Assembly: GCF_947495845.1 (NCBI RefSeq)
Contig: NZ_CANMAO010000022.1
Coordinates: 1 to 64,000, forward strand
Direction: 5' to 3'
Origin: an uncultured Endozoicomonas sp.
Lineage (GTDB): Bacteria > Pseudomonadota > Gammaproteobacteria > Pseudomonadales > Endozoicomonadaceae
DNA: 64,000 bases
The position numbers and the translations under genes are program-made. Shown here one piece after another: positions 9,715-20,993 of this stretch. The stretch's first letter is position 1, and the number at the start of each line of letters is the position of its first letter. Under the pieces are notes generated by a model that searched no databases, had not been told where the DNA came from, and worked only from the letters and a program-made list of their open reading frames with translations.

Positions 9715-9880
9715 TGGCATATTACAGATACACCCTTGTATACCTTATTCCCCTAGGTGTGAACGCCAATAAGACGTTATTTTGCTTCGAGTAAAACTGC
9801 AATGGAGTCTCATATAGGAAGAGACTGCAGTTTGCATTCCCCTCAATTTTCTACGATATTTTGAGTCAGAAGATTTGCTA

Positions 9881-10142
9881 GGGTCTGTTGACGTTTCGTT
9901 GCGAGGCTCAGTGACTCAGAAAAACGTCAACCGCGCGAAAGGCTTGTGAAGTGCGTAGTCATTCTACGCCGAGCAAGCCTGACAAAGCGGGGGCGTTTTT
10001 CTGAGTCACCCGAAGGGCGGATCAGGGTGCCCCTATGTCGTTGTTCCAGCACCTTGAAAGGCAATGAGCATTCCTGCGGCACTGCGCCTAGCCATAGGAG
10101 CGCCCAGATCCGCTGAGCACGTAACGAAACGTCAACAGACCC
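9881..10142. mobile_element. 262-bp nested-palindrome MITE with TA duplication
   Basis: The ends are perfect inverted copies of GGGTCTGTTGACGTTTCGTT, flanked by TA at 9879-9880 and 10143-10144. Inside are three further inverted pairs: 9911-9926 with 9994-10009 (perfect, 16 bp), a central hairpin GCGTAG/CTACGC at about 9952-9968, and 10017-10037 with 10093-10113 (21 bp, imperfect). There is no coding content. TA duplication points to mobilisation by an IS630/Tc1-type transposase, by inference. It lies between the Mrr-like gene and the astA promoter. Confidence 0.85.
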
Positions 10143-10181
10143 TAATGTTTTGATCAAAAATAAGAGGAAATTCCCGAAACG

Positions 10182-10210
10182 GTGTCAGTTACCGTACTAA
10201 TCGTTATAAT
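10182..10210 (+). promoter_or_regulatory. Predicted sigma-70 promoter of the ast operon
   Basis: GTGTCA at 10182-10187 and a perfect TATAAT at 10205-10210 are separated by 17 bases. Transcription would begin about 90 bases before astA. The site lies 38 bases beyond the end of the 262-bp MITE, so the element marks the upstream limit of the native promoter. No ArgR box or sigma-54 site was recognised. Confidence 0.55.
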
Positions 10211-10305
10211 CGCGATTCTAAATAGATCTTCATGTGCAGTAGTGTGGCTATTCGGTCTAACCGGTATGCCGCTGATTTATTATTAGAAGAAAGGTCTTTC
10301 CTGCT

Positions 10306-11361
10306 ATGATCGTTATCCGCCCTATTCAAGAAAAAGACCGTGAGGCGCTCTGGAAAATTGCCAACCAGACAGGCAACGGCTTTACCTCTTTGCAACCTAA
10401 TCGTCCCATGGTGGACGGTAAACTGGATTGGGCCGTAGGCTCATTTTCTCTGGCGCCTGAAAGGAAAAGTCTTGATGATGCTGACAGAAATCAGGAGAAC
10501 TCACTTTACCTGTTTGTGATGGAAGATACCGACACGGGCGAGGTGGTGGGTACCGCTGGCATCGAATCGGCCGTGGGTCTTGATGCGCCTTGGTATAACT
10601 ATAAAGTAAATAAGCAGGTTCATGCGTCTCAACAGCTGGATGTTTACACCATGGTTGAGACCTTGATGCTCTGCAGTGATCATACGGGTCTTTCTGAACT
10701 GTGTACTCTGTTTTTAAGGCCAGACTATCGTCACTCAAAGAATGGTGCCTTCCTCTCCAAATGCCGGTTGATGTTTATTGCTAATTTTCCAGAGCTATTC
10801 TCAAGTGATCTTTTTGCAGAAATGCGCGGGTATAGTGATGAAGATGAAGTATCCCCGGTATGGGAAGCGTTAGGTCGACATTTCTTTGCTGTTGATTTTG
10901 TGGAAGCCGATCGCCAGACATCGGTGGACAAAGCCTTTATTGCCGAATTAATGCCCCGCCACCCGATCTATACCAACCTGCTTCCGGATGAAGCCCGTGA
11001 AGCCATTGGCGTTACCCACGAAAGCACGACACCAGCAAGACGTCTGCTCGAGTCTGAAGGTTTTCACTATACTAACTATGTGGATATTTTTGATGGCGGC
11101 CCGTTGTTGGATGCAAGGGTGAAGGATATTCGGACGATTGCTGACTCCAGAGAATACAAAGTCGCCATTGTCGAAAACAATATAACCGATCAGCGTCGTT
11201 GGTTGATGGCTAACAAAGAGCTAACAGACTTCCGTTGCATAATGGGCAGCCTGTCGTTCCAAGGCTTGGATGCTGTCAACATAACGCCAGATCAGGCAGA
11301 TGTGCTCAACGTTAAAGAGGGTGACCTGTTAAGGGCTGTTCCTTTATCAAAAGATTCATAA
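10306..11361 (+). CDS. astA: Arginine N-succinyltransferase
   Basis: AstA catalyses the first step of the arginine succinyltransferase pathway, transferring succinyl from succinyl-CoA to the alpha-amino group of L-arginine in the cytosol. The 351-residue product has the family opening IRPIQEKDREALWKIA, the GNGFTSLQPN segment (about residues 26-35), the GTAGIESAVGL block and the LFLRPDYRHSKNGAFLSK acyl-CoA binding region. Length is typical. AGAAGAAAGG precedes the ATG. It is the first gene of an astA-astD-astB operon. AstC and AstE are not in this window. Confidence 0.96.
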   Translation: MIVIRPIQEKDREALWKIANQTGNGFTSLQPNRPMVDGKLDWAVGSFSLAPERKSLDDADRNQENSLYLFVMEDTDTGEVVGTAGIESAVGLDAPWYNYKVNKQVHASQQLDVYTMVETLMLCSDHTGLSELCTLFLRPDYRHSKNGAFLSKCRLMFIANFPELFSSDLFAEMRGYSDEDEVSPVWEALGRHFFAVDFVEADRQTSVDKAFIAELMPRHPIYTNLLPDEAREAIGVTHESTTPARRLLESEGFHYTNYVDIFDGGPLLDARVKDIRTIADSREYKVAIVENNITDQRRWLMANKELTDFRCIMGSLSFQGLDAVNITPDQADVLNVKEGDLLRAVPLSKDS

Positions 11362-11411
11362 ATTGATTCATTAACCCCTATTGTAAGAAGTAAAAGAAAC
11401 AGGGTCATACA

Positions 11412-12893
11412 ATGTCAAACAAGCGTGAAGAAAATTGTCTGTTTATTAACGGAGAGTGGGTAAAGGCAGAAGGAAAGCCCTTTTCATCCCTGAACCCCGG
11501 CACTGGTGATGCGGTATGGCAAGGTAGCAGTGCCAGTATCTCCCAAGTGGATCAGGCCATCAGCGCTGCCCGTGAAGCAGCAGAAAGCTGGGCTTTTAAA
11601 CCGTTTTCAGAACGAGAAATCGTTATTAAAGAATTTGCCCGCCTTCTGGAAGAAAACAAAGAAGACATGGCGACGATGATCGCCCGTGAAACCGGTAAGC
11701 CGCTTTGGGAAGCCAAAACAGAAGCGGGTGCTATGGTGGGTAAAATTGCCATTTCCATCAAGGCTTATCATGAGCGCACAGGTACGGTTGAAAACCCGAT
11801 GCCTGTCGGGAAGGCCGTGATTCGGCATAAGCCTCATGGTGTTGTCGCGGTATTTGGGCCTTACAACTTCCCCGGACACTTACCGAATGGTCATATTGTG
11901 CCTGCGCTTCTGGCGGGCAACACGGTTGTATTTAAACCCAGCGAACTGACACCGGGCGTTGCCGGGTTAACCATTGAACTATGGGAACAGGCTGGCATCC
12001 CAAACGGTGTTATCAACCTTGTTCAGGGGGAAAAAGACACCGGCATTGCTCTGGCAGGCCATCCGGGCATTGACGGGCTCTTCTTCACCGGTAGCTCAAA
12101 TACTGGCAAGCTGATTCACCAGCAATATGGTGGACAGCCCGGTAAGATTCTTGCCCTCGAAATGGGTGGAAATAACCCGCTGATTGTGACTGAGATGTCC
12201 GATCTGCGTGCTGCTGTTCACGACACCATTCAATCGGCTTTTATCACGGCAGGCCAACGATGCACATGTGCTCGTCGTTTGTTTGTGCCTTCCACTGAGT
12301 GGGGTGATCAGTTTGTTGCTGCACTGACAACGGCCACTGGCAAAATCAAAGTGGGTCAGTGGGATGATGAAGATGCACCGTTTATGGGGGCATTGATTTC
12401 TGAGCAGGCTGCAAAACAGATTGTTGCGGCACAGGAAAGTCTGGTTGCTCAAGGTGGTACAAGCCTTATTCCTGTGAATCATCTTCAAGAAGGCACTGGT
12501 CTGGTATCTCCAGGCATTATTGATGTTTCTGCCATTGAGAATCTGCCGGATGAAGAATATTTCGGGCCTTTATTACAGCTGATTCGATATGACCGTTTTG
12601 ATGATGCCATTGCGATAGCAAACAATACCCGCTTTGGTCTTTCGGCCGGTTTATTCAGTGAATCGGAAGACGACTACCAACGTTTTCTACAACGTATCCG
12701 TGCGGGTATCGTGAATTGGAACCGGCCTATTACCGGCGCCAGCAGTGCAGCGCCTTTTGGTGGCCCGGGTGACAGTGGAAACCACCGCCCCAGTGCTTAT
12801 TTTGCTGCGGACTATTGTGCGTTTCCGGTGGCCAGTGTGGAGTCTGAATCCTTGATCATGCCGGAGAAGCTATCACCGGGATTGGATCTTTAA
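11412..12893 (+). CDS. astD: N-succinylglutamate 5-semialdehyde dehydrogenase
   Basis: AstD oxidises succinylglutamate semialdehyde to succinylglutamate with NAD+, the fourth step of arginine catabolism. The 493 residues fit the family length (492 in E. coli). Aldehyde dehydrogenase hallmarks are present: [14 protein letters not shown] near residue 150, the glycine motif FTGSSNTGK, the general base in [10 protein letters not shown] and the catalytic Cys in [16 protein letters not shown] precedes the start. It follows astA after 50 bases. Confidence 0.96.
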   Translation: MSNKREENCLFINGEWVKAEGKPFSSLNPGTGDAVWQGSSASISQVDQAISAAREAAESWAFKPFSEREIVIKEFARLLEENKEDMATMIARETGKPLWEAKTEAGAMVGKIAISIKAYHERTGTVENPMPVGKAVIRHKPHGVVAVFGPYNFPGHLPNGHIVPALLAGNTVVFKPSELTPGVAGLTIELWEQAGIPNGVINLVQGEKDTGIALAGHPGIDGLFFTGSSNTGKLIHQQYGGQPGKILALEMGGNNPLIVTEMSDLRAAVHDTIQSAFITAGQRCTCARRLFVPSTEWGDQFVAALTTATGKIKVGQWDDEDAPFMGALISEQAAKQIVAAQESLVAQGGTSLIPVNHLQEGTGLVSPGIIDVSAIENLPDEEYFGPLLQLIRYDRFDDAIAIANNTRFGLSAGLFSESEDDYQRFLQRIRAGIVNWNRPITGASSAAPFGGPGDSGNHRPSAYFAADYCAFPVASVESESLIMPEKLSPGLDL

Positions 12894-12974
12894 CTACCTT
12901 GATACTTAACCATAGTGTTGGCTTCGGTTAACGCTGTGGGTGCAGCTTTTGACAAGATAAAAAGAAGTAAAGTG

Positions 12975-14312
12975 ATGACAGTAGAAGCCAATTTTGACGG
13001 TCTTGTAGGGCCAACCCACAATTACGCTGGATTGTCCCGTGGCAATAAGGCCTCTATTAATCATGGTGGCAGTGCTGCCAACCCTAAGCAGGCGGCGTTG
13101 CAAGGCCTGGAGAAAATGCGGGCGTTGAGCCAGCTGGGTTTTGTTCAGGGCATTCTGGCGCCTCAGGAAAGGCCTGACGTCAACATGCTGCGCAGGCTAG
13201 GTTTTGCTGGCAGTGATGCCCGTGTGATAGAAGACGCTGCTCGTCAAATGCCTGCGGTACTGGCTGCCTGCAGCTCGGCCTCAAGCATGTGGACGGCTAA
13301 TGCGGCAACGGTCTCTCCCAGTGCGGATACCGCCGATGGCAAAGTGCATTTCACTCCGGCCAACTTGATCAATAAGTTTCATCGTTCAATTGAGCATGAT
13401 GTCACTGGCAGAATCCTTCAGGCAACATTTAACCATTCTGAGCACTTTGTTCATCATCCTGCATTGCCATCCACCGACTATTTTGGTGACGAAGGTGCGG
13501 CAAACCATACCCGTTTCTGTCAGGACTATGGGGATCAGGGAGTAGAGTTCTTTGTTTATGGTAAAGAAGCTTTTAATCCTGATGCACTGATTCCACAGAA
13601 ATACCCTGCGAGACAAAGCCTTGAGGCCAGTCAGTCTGTTGTTCGTTTGCATCAGTTGAACCCGAACAAAGTGGTTTATGCACAGCAGAACCCGGATGTG
13701 ATTGATCAGGGCGTTTTCCATAATGATGTGATCGCAGTGGGTAATCGAAATCTGCTGTTCTGTCATGAACAGGCTTTTTTGAATCAGGCTGCGGTGTATC
13801 AGTCGCTACAACAGGCATACGGTTCAACGCCTTTTCACATTGTTGAAGTGCCTGACGGGAAAGTACCGGTTTCCGATGCGGTAAAAAGCTATCTATTTAA
13901 CAGTCAGCTATTGTCGTTAGAGGATGGTAGAACCCTGATAGTGGTGCCTTCTGAATGTCAAAAAACGCCTGCAGTGTGGAGTTATCTTCAGGAACAGGTT
14001 GCTGACAGTACAAGCCCCATCGACGAAGTAAGAGTTTTTGATTTACGACAGAGTATGAATAATGGCGGCGGCCCGGCCTGTCTGCGTTTACGGGTGGTTC
14101 TCACAGAACAAGAACAGCTGGCAACGAACCAGAACTGCCTGATTAACGATGGCTCTTTCAATAAACTCAGTGACTGGGTGAACAAGCATTATCGTGATCG
14201 ATTAACGGAGCAGGATTTGGCGGATTCGGCATTGGTGAATGAATCGAGAGCGGCTTTAGATGAACTAACGGAGATTCTGAACCTGGGTTCTGTGTATCCG
14301 TTTCAGAGATAA
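12975..14312 (+). CDS. astB: N-succinylarginine dihydrolase
   Basis: AstB hydrolyses N-succinylarginine to succinylornithine, ammonia and CO2, the second step of the pathway. The protein is 445 residues from the ATG at 12975, which is preceded by AGAAGTAAAG; an in-frame GTG at 12915 would add 20 residues absent from the family. The opening [18 protein letters not shown] is diagnostic. The catalytic Cys is Cys369 in [10 protein letters not shown]. It ends inside a strong bidirectional terminator, which closes the operon. Confidence 0.96.
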   Translation: MTVEANFDGLVGPTHNYAGLSRGNKASINHGGSAANPKQAALQGLEKMRALSQLGFVQGILAPQERPDVNMLRRLGFAGSDARVIEDAARQMPAVLAACSSASSMWTANAATVSPSADTADGKVHFTPANLINKFHRSIEHDVTGRILQATFNHSEHFVHHPALPSTDYFGDEGAANHTRFCQDYGDQGVEFFVYGKEAFNPDALIPQKYPARQSLEASQSVVRLHQLNPNKVVYAQQNPDVIDQGVFHNDVIAVGNRNLLFCHEQAFLNQAAVYQSLQQAYGSTPFHIVEVPDGKVPVSDAVKSYLFNSQLLSLEDGRTLIVVPSECQKTPAVWSYLQEQVADSTSPIDEVRVFDLRQSMNNGGGPACLRLRVVLTEQEQLATNQNCLINDGSFNKLSDWVNKHYRDRLTEQDLADSALVNESRAALDELTEILNLGSVYPFQR

Positions 14313-14360
14313 GAATAGTCCGGGCAGCAATGCATAATGCATGTTGCCCGGGCTATTCTT
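14311..14360. terminator. Bidirectional terminator between astB and the GST gene
   Basis: A long near-perfect inverted repeat, with arms AAGAATAGTCCGGGCAGCAA and its complement around a small loop, spans the gap between two convergent genes. It overlaps both stop codons. A-rich and T-rich flanks on either side suit termination in both directions. Confidence 0.88.
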
Positions 14361-15001
14361 TACTTCAAACCAAACATCTTTTGATCTTCACTGATCCTGT
14401 GCGAGATAGCAGGGTGCTGAAATACTCTTTCAACATAAGCGGCCAGTGTCGGATATAACGTGCTATCAACGTGAACGCCGGCATGGGCAAGGTTAATGAA
14501 ATGGGTTATCAGGGCAATGTCTGCCAGCTGAAGGTCTGCGCCGAAGAGGAAGTCAGCATCAGGAAGCAATGTTTCAAGATAGTTGAAAATTGGCGGTAAT
14601 TTTTTTTCAAGATGATCCTGCACTTTGCTCTCATCGGCAGGCTGGTTGATCATTTTTTTAGCAACGCGCTCAAAGAAAATAGAGCCAAGGGCTGGCAGCA
14701 TGATCGTATCTGCGTACTCTTCGATCCATCGAGCCTTTGCTTTATCGGCAGCACCTGGTGGGTAAAGCGAGTGGTCTGGGTAGCGGTCTTCCAGATACTC
14801 ACAGATCACTGTGGAATCTGCCAGTGTGACGTCTTGATCCTGCCAGGCTGGAATTTTTCCTAAAGGGCTGATGTTTAAAAAATCATCCGGCTTATTGAAT
14901 GGCGTAACAGGCACGATTTCATAGTTAATGCCTTTAAGTTCAAGGCTGACCAGAACCTTGCGCGCCATGGGAGAGACAGGCACGCCATAGAGCTTGCTCA
15001 T
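14360..15001 (-). CDS. Glutathione S-transferase family protein
   Basis: The 213-residue cytosolic protein has a thioredoxin-like N-terminal domain with YGVPVSPMARKV at the start, the conserved cis-Pro in PLGKIPAW (about residue 52) and DSTVICEYLEDRYP, which binds the glutathione gamma-glutamyl group. A helical C-terminal domain contains the N-capping box LQLADIALITH. The substrate cannot be told from the sequence. It converges on the ast operon through a shared terminator and is divergent from roxA. Confidence 0.9.
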   Translation of the reverse strand: MSKLYGVPVSPMARKVLVSLELKGINYEIVPVTPFNKPDDFLNISPLGKIPAWQDQDVTLADSTVICEYLEDRYPDHSLYPPGAADKAKARWIEEYADTIMLPALGSIFFERVAKKMINQPADESKVQDHLEKKLPPIFNYLETLLPDADFLFGADLQLADIALITHFINLAHAGVHVDSTLYPTLAAYVERVFQHPAISHRISEDQKMFGLK

Positions 15002-15074
15002 TTTTATAATCCTTGTTGTTACATTTGACGATGACTATCGTACCTTAATAGCAATCATTTCAGCGAACCGTATT

Positions 15075-16211
15075 GTGGGAAAAAAACTAGAAAATTTTGT
15101 CGCTGCTGAGTTCCTTCGGGAGTGCTGGCAGAAAAAACCAACGGTGATTCGTCAGGGGATTTCCAACTTTGTCTCGCCCATTTCAGCGGATGAGCTGGCG
15201 GGGTTGTCACTGGAAGATGAGGTGGAATCCCGCCTCATTATTGAGCATGGAGATACGCCCTGGACCTTGCGTCACGGGCCCTTTGATGAAGAGGTGTTCT
15301 CAACATTGCCAGAATCTCACTGGACAATGCTGGTTCAATCTGTGGAACACTGGGTGCCTGAAGTGAATGCGTTGTTGGAGTATTTCCAGTTTCTGCCTCG
15401 ATGGCGGCTGGAAGATATTATGATTAGCTATGCAGTTGATGGCGGTAATGTGGGGCCACATTATGACAACTTTGACGTTTTTCTGATTCAGGCGGAAGGT
15501 AAACGACGCTGGCAGGTTGGTCCGGTTTATGATGACTCGGCACCGGTGGTTGCTGATACGCCATTGCATATTCTGTCAGAGTTTTCTTCCGAGGCTGAAT
15601 ATGTGATGGGGCCGGGTGATATTCTCTATTTACCGCCGGGGTTTGGTCATCATGGTGTAGCGGAAGGAGAATGTATGACTATCTCTATAGGCTTTCGTGC
15701 GCCAAGCCATCGTGAAATTCTAATGGGCTTTACCGATTATGTGTCAGATCAACTGGGCGAAAGTTTGAGGTATTCGGATCCGGATCAGAGGGTTTTATCG
15801 AATACAGGCTTGATTGATGAACACTCGATACAACGGGTTCAGGATGTGCTGCAGCAATACATCAATGACAAAGCCCTGGTTGCGCAGTGGTTTGGTGCTT
15901 TTATGACTGAGCCAAAACATCAGCAGGAACAGGCTGATGATATTACTGATTGGTCGCTTATTCTGGAAGAGTTGGAAGGTGCGGATCTAATGGTCAGTGA
16001 AGGCTCACGACTGGCTTTTTATAAAGGGAATTGTTGTTATGCTTTTGTTGATGGTGAAAAGTATGATTTGCCGCTGAATGCTTTGGAATGGGTAGAAGTG
16101 CTATGTAAGAAGGGTGCACTATTGGCCGCAGAATGGTCTTGTATTGAGGATCAGAGAACGCAGCAATGGCTCTTGGAGTTAGTACAAAAAGGGGGATTGT
16201 ATTTTGATTGA
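15075..16211 (+). CDS. roxA: Ribosomal protein uL16 3-arginine hydroxylase (JmjC oxygenase)
   Basis: The 378-residue product matches YcfD/RoxA, the Fe(II)- and 2-oxoglutarate-dependent oxygenase that hydroxylates an arginine of ribosomal protein L16. The iron ligands are His129 and Asp131 in GPHYDNFD and His192 in PPGFGHHG. The SISIGFRAPS-like strand and the C-terminal winged-helix region are also present. I chose the GTG at 15075 because the product then aligns with the E. coli N terminus (WQKKPTVIRQG). The longer frame from 14994 would run into the divergent GST gene start. Confidence 0.92.
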   Translation: MGKKLENFVAAEFLRECWQKKPTVIRQGISNFVSPISADELAGLSLEDEVESRLIIEHGDTPWTLRHGPFDEEVFSTLPESHWTMLVQSVEHWVPEVNALLEYFQFLPRWRLEDIMISYAVDGGNVGPHYDNFDVFLIQAEGKRRWQVGPVYDDSAPVVADTPLHILSEFSSEAEYVMGPGDILYLPPGFGHHGVAEGECMTISIGFRAPSHREILMGFTDYVSDQLGESLRYSDPDQRVLSNTGLIDEHSIQRVQDVLQQYINDKALVAQWFGAFMTEPKHQQEQADDITDWSLILEELEGADLMVSEGSRLAFYKGNCCYAFVDGEKYDLPLNALEWVEVLCKKGALLAAEWSCIEDQRTQQWLLELVQKGGLYFD

Positions 16212-16225
16212 GGCGCAGGCCTCAA

Positions 16226-18241
16226 TCACTCTTCATCCTTATCAACAGCATCAAAAAAATCACCTGCAACTCTCAACATATATCGATCATCTTTGATGAG
16301 AATACCTTCACTTTTACCGTCAGAGAGAGGGATATCAAAATCTGTCATTAACTGAGAAGCAATGCAATCGGTCAAACTTTTAAGATCAAATAGATCATGA
16401 GAATTAAGCGGCTGTGATAGAGCCAGTGCTTTTATCAGCCCATCATAATTCCGATGGTTGAATACTGGTGTTGTAAAACAGTGAGTAAATATTGCTTCGG
16501 CCAGAGTTTTATTAGAGTGCTTATTGAGTGCTTGAATCACTTTTTTGCCTAACGTGCTATTCACCGGTGCTTCTTCTTTAAGCAGTATATTGAATTTCTT
16601 TATCCCATTTATGATGGCTGTCTTTGTTTCCTCAGGTGCATTCATATCCTCGTTGATGGTATTTAACATATTTGAGAAGTATTGAGCGCCATAGGTATTG
16701 TCAAGCGGCTTTTCATTCGCCATGGGGTATGCATAGAACGCACGAAAAAAATCCACATCATCACTACATACTTCTCGATTACTTAATTCTTCATGGTCAG
16801 ACGTGGGTGTTTCAGTAAAATACAGTTCTTTTAATTTTAGAGTGCGGCGCTTTTGTATCAGTTCTTCAAGTGATGGCAGCTTTTCAAGAGTGTTGCGCTG
16901 GAGGCTAGCCTTAGCGGCTTTTATCTCATTGAACTCTTGGTTGCGTAATAACTGTGGAAATATATCCGCGACCTCATCATATTGTTTGCTGCTTTCAAAG
17001 AACTGCCACAGTTGCTCATTTTCAAAGAACTGAATTTGCTGCTCATTAAGGTCTAGTAGTTGGGTTGCCTCTGTTTTCTGCTGATTGATAACGGGCTGTT
17101 TTGAGTTAGCAGTAACTGCTGGTACTGGTGCTGTTGGTGATTTAGGGGGAAGGGGCGCTTTTTCTGTTTCAGGTGTTTTTAGTGGTGTTGGTACTTTAGG
17201 TGGTTTTGGTATTCTTGGGGTTTCTGATTCTTCATTAAGCTTTCTTTGTGTCTTTTGAAAATGCTTTGCAATCTCATCATTAACTAGTTTTTTTCTCTGA
17301 TTGTTAGCTTTGATGTCCTCAGGCTTAAGACCATCGCCCGCTGCAGCTTGGCTGAACTTCTCGATTCTAGTTGCAATTAAAGCCGCTTCCTCTGGCGTTT
17401 TGCCCTTTGGTAATTCTGGTTGGTCATTTTGGCTTAATATAGTTTGGTTTGTAGTATCCAGCGCTGGCTGAATATCAGGCCAGAGATCAATCCCGCGAAT
17501 GCTGATATGTAATGTAGGGTTTTGAACACTTTTCAGTTTTTCTCTAACCTGTTGTTGATGCTCTTCACTGAGCTCTGAAATGTTTGCTTGAACTTCATGC
17601 TCAAGGGTTTCTATATTCTGGCGTGAGTTTTGATTGTCTGATTGATCCAGCTCTACCAGTGGCAACATGCCTTTTGCCAATTGCAGCGAAACCTCCACCA
17701 GTTCTCTCAGCTGATCAGTCGACAGTGCTTTTAGCTGATCGCCTGCTGGAATCAACTGTACTTTTCCATAGGGCGCTATATCAATGGCTATCTTCAGGCT
17801 CGAGATGTCTTTTATAAGTGGGTTCAATTTTTTGATAAACGATGTTAGTGCTTTATCAGGCTTCTTTTTCCACAAACTGTTGTCATGTAATAACGCTTCT
17901 AGAATATCACTGGTACGCTGAACAGAGTTTTTCTTAACCAGTTTTTTGTAGCTCTGAGCCAATGTTCCGTCTTCTTTGAGAATTTCCTGAATCTTGGAGA
18001 TCGCTTCAGGAGATGATTGTTTTTGGATTGGGTTATTATCCGCTGATTCTTGTTCAACAGACTTTACATCCCTTTGGTTGTCCTGGGTATGCTCTGGAGC
18101 CGGTGGGCTTGGGATCTGATTTTTCGGGTTGACAGGAGTGACTGCTTTTCCTTGTTTTTGCCCTGCTTGTATAGGGTCTTTTGGAAGTGAGGGCTCCAGA
18201 TTTTTGGTGGGAATGCTTTTATCTACGCGCGTGCCTGCCAT
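16226..18241 (-). CDS. Unknown 671-residue protein with Pro-rich linker, possible effector
   Basis: I do not recognise this protein. The first 85 residues are polar and Pro/Gln/Ser-rich. Residues 85-345 are predominantly helical and charged. A Pro-rich linker follows (about 345-385, with IPKPPKVPTPLKTPETEK), then a globular C-terminal region (about 390-671) containing NREVCSDDVDFFRAFYAYP. There is no signal peptide or membrane helix. The gene is flanked by roxA and groEL with no operon partner. Large size, a disordered N terminus and an isolated position resemble type III or IV effectors, but this is only a possibility. Confidence 0.6.
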   Translation of the reverse strand: MAGTRVDKSIPTKNLEPSLPKDPIQAGQKQGKAVTPVNPKNQIPSPPAPEHTQDNQRDVKSVEQESADNNPIQKQSSPEAISKIQEILKEDGTLAQSYKKLVKKNSVQRTSDILEALLHDNSLWKKKPDKALTSFIKKLNPLIKDISSLKIAIDIAPYGKVQLIPAGDQLKALSTDQLRELVEVSLQLAKGMLPLVELDQSDNQNSRQNIETLEHEVQANISELSEEHQQQVREKLKSVQNPTLHISIRGIDLWPDIQPALDTTNQTILSQNDQPELPKGKTPEEAALIATRIEKFSQAAAGDGLKPEDIKANNQRKKLVNDEIAKHFQKTQRKLNEESETPRIPKPPKVPTPLKTPETEKAPLPPKSPTAPVPAVTANSKQPVINQQKTEATQLLDLNEQQIQFFENEQLWQFFESSKQYDEVADIFPQLLRNQEFNEIKAAKASLQRNTLEKLPSLEELIQKRRTLKLKELYFTETPTSDHEELSNREVCSDDVDFFRAFYAYPMANEKPLDNTYGAQYFSNMLNTINEDMNAPEETKTAIINGIKKFNILLKEEAPVNSTLGKKVIQALNKHSNKTLAEAIFTHCFTTPVFNHRNYDGLIKALALSQPLNSHDLFDLKSLTDCIASQLMTDFDIPLSDGKSEGILIKDDRYMLRVAGDFFDAVDKDEE

Positions 18242-18470
18242 GTTAAATCCCTTTCAATTCATCTCATTAATACTTGTTTTAATGATAGTTAACCCTCGAT
18301 TAATAACGGGATATTGTTAATGAACGCCGTATGAGCAGAGTATTAGAGAGTGTATTTTGACAGGGTGTGCATGGGTAGAAAATTGGACATTGGTTGGAAA
18401 AATCGATTGATTTGGTTTAACTCTATGATTTTATTGATTTTTCCGGTATTAAGCCTAAGCGATCAAGCAT

Positions 18471-18503
18471 AAAAAAACCGACGCTAAAATGCGTCGGTTT
18501 TTT
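18471..18503. terminator. Terminator downstream of groEL
   Basis: The arms AAAAAACCGACGC and GCGTCGGTTTTTT around a short loop (TAAAAT) give a strong hairpin with T-runs on both strands. It lies about 77 bases after the groEL stop on the minus strand and should end the groESL transcript. Confidence 0.9.
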
Positions 18504-18579
18504 GTAGATTCTATGACGAATGCTCATCATAAAGGGCTTGGCTGGTAGATATCAGAAAACAGCTACCAGCCGGAAGGCA

Positions 18580-20241
<1,662 letters not shown>

Positions 20242-20280
20242 CTATTAATCTGCAATCTGATACGACGGTTGCCGGGAGTT

Positions 20281-20574
20281 TCAGCTTTCCAGAATGGCGT
20301 ACAGGTCGCTTTCAGACAGAATGATCAGCTCTTCACCGTCAATCTTCACGGTGTTGGAATCTGCGTACTTACCGAAGATAACTTTGTCTTCTACCTTGAC
20401 GCCTACTGGACGTACTTCGCCGTTGTCCAGGTATACGCCATCGCCAACTGCAACTACAACGCCCTGATTAGGCTTTTCAGTTGCAGAACCTGGCAGAACG
20501 ATACCGCCAGCAGAGGTAGTTTCTTCTTCGACACGACGAACGACCACGCGATCACGCAACGGACGGATTTTCAT
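20281..20574 (-). CDS. groS: Co-chaperonin GroES (10 kDa)
   Basis: GroES caps the GroEL ring. The 97-residue protein has the family opening [16 protein letters not shown], the mobile loop [15 protein letters not shown] (about residues 21-35) and the [19 protein letters not shown] end. GGAG precedes the ATG. It is the first gene of the groESL operon, and a sigma-32 type promoter lies 110 bases upstream. Confidence 0.99.
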   Translation of the reverse strand: MKIRPLRDRVVVRRVEEETTSAGGIVLPGSATEKPNQGVVVAVGDGVYLDNGEVRPVGVKVEDKVIFGKYADSNTVKIDGEELIILSESDLYAILES

Positions 20575-20683
20575 CGATTATTTCTCCAACAGTTTGCTTG
20601 GTTTATTCCGCTTCGAGGTAGAAAGGTACTGTTCAGATAAGCCCAGACCTGCCAATCAGCGAAGCTTTATCAGGTGTTCACTT

Positions 20684-20711
20684 AGTATGGGTACATACTT
20701 GCGTTTTCAAG
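20684..20711 (-). promoter_or_regulatory. Heat-shock (sigma-32) promoter of groESL
   Basis: Read on the minus strand, CTTGAA (20711-20706) is followed after 14 bases by CCCATACT (20691-20684). This fits the sigma-32 consensus CTTGAA-N(13-17)-CCCATnT closely. It is 110 bases from the groES ATG. No CIRCE operator was seen, so heat induction should be through sigma-32. Confidence 0.82.
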
Positions 20712-20822
20712 AGCCGGAAGAAAAAAAAATGATTTTTTTGCTCGATATACCTGATGGCACAAAAGAATAGACCGGGAAACAAGAAGAATGTTCACCAGTC
20801 AGGGAAATTTGATCAGTAAACA

Positions 20823-20985
20823 TAAGTAGTTAACCACCTGAAAACATATTTTCTGACTCATTGGTCAGGCTCTCTGACTGCGTTGCAACTCTGGTCACAT
20901 AGCTCGCTATGCTCCCGCCGTTGCGCCTTGCAGAGAACCTGGTCAACAAGCCAGAAATATTCGATTCCAAATGGCCAACTACTTA
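20823..20985. repeat. 163-bp inverted-repeat element (long form)
   Basis: The outer ends are inverted and begin TAAGTAGTT on each strand, with imperfect pairing over about 35 bases (left TAAGTAGTTAACCACC; right, reversed, TAAGTAGTTGGCCATT). The middle contains GACTGCGTTGCAACTC and other short palindromes, including a TAGC/GCTA hairpin near 20900. It lies between fxsA and groES, upstream of the heat-shock promoter. A 70-bp copy of the two ends joined together is at 25085-25154. Confidence 0.68.
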
Positions 20986-20993
20986 GTGATTAT

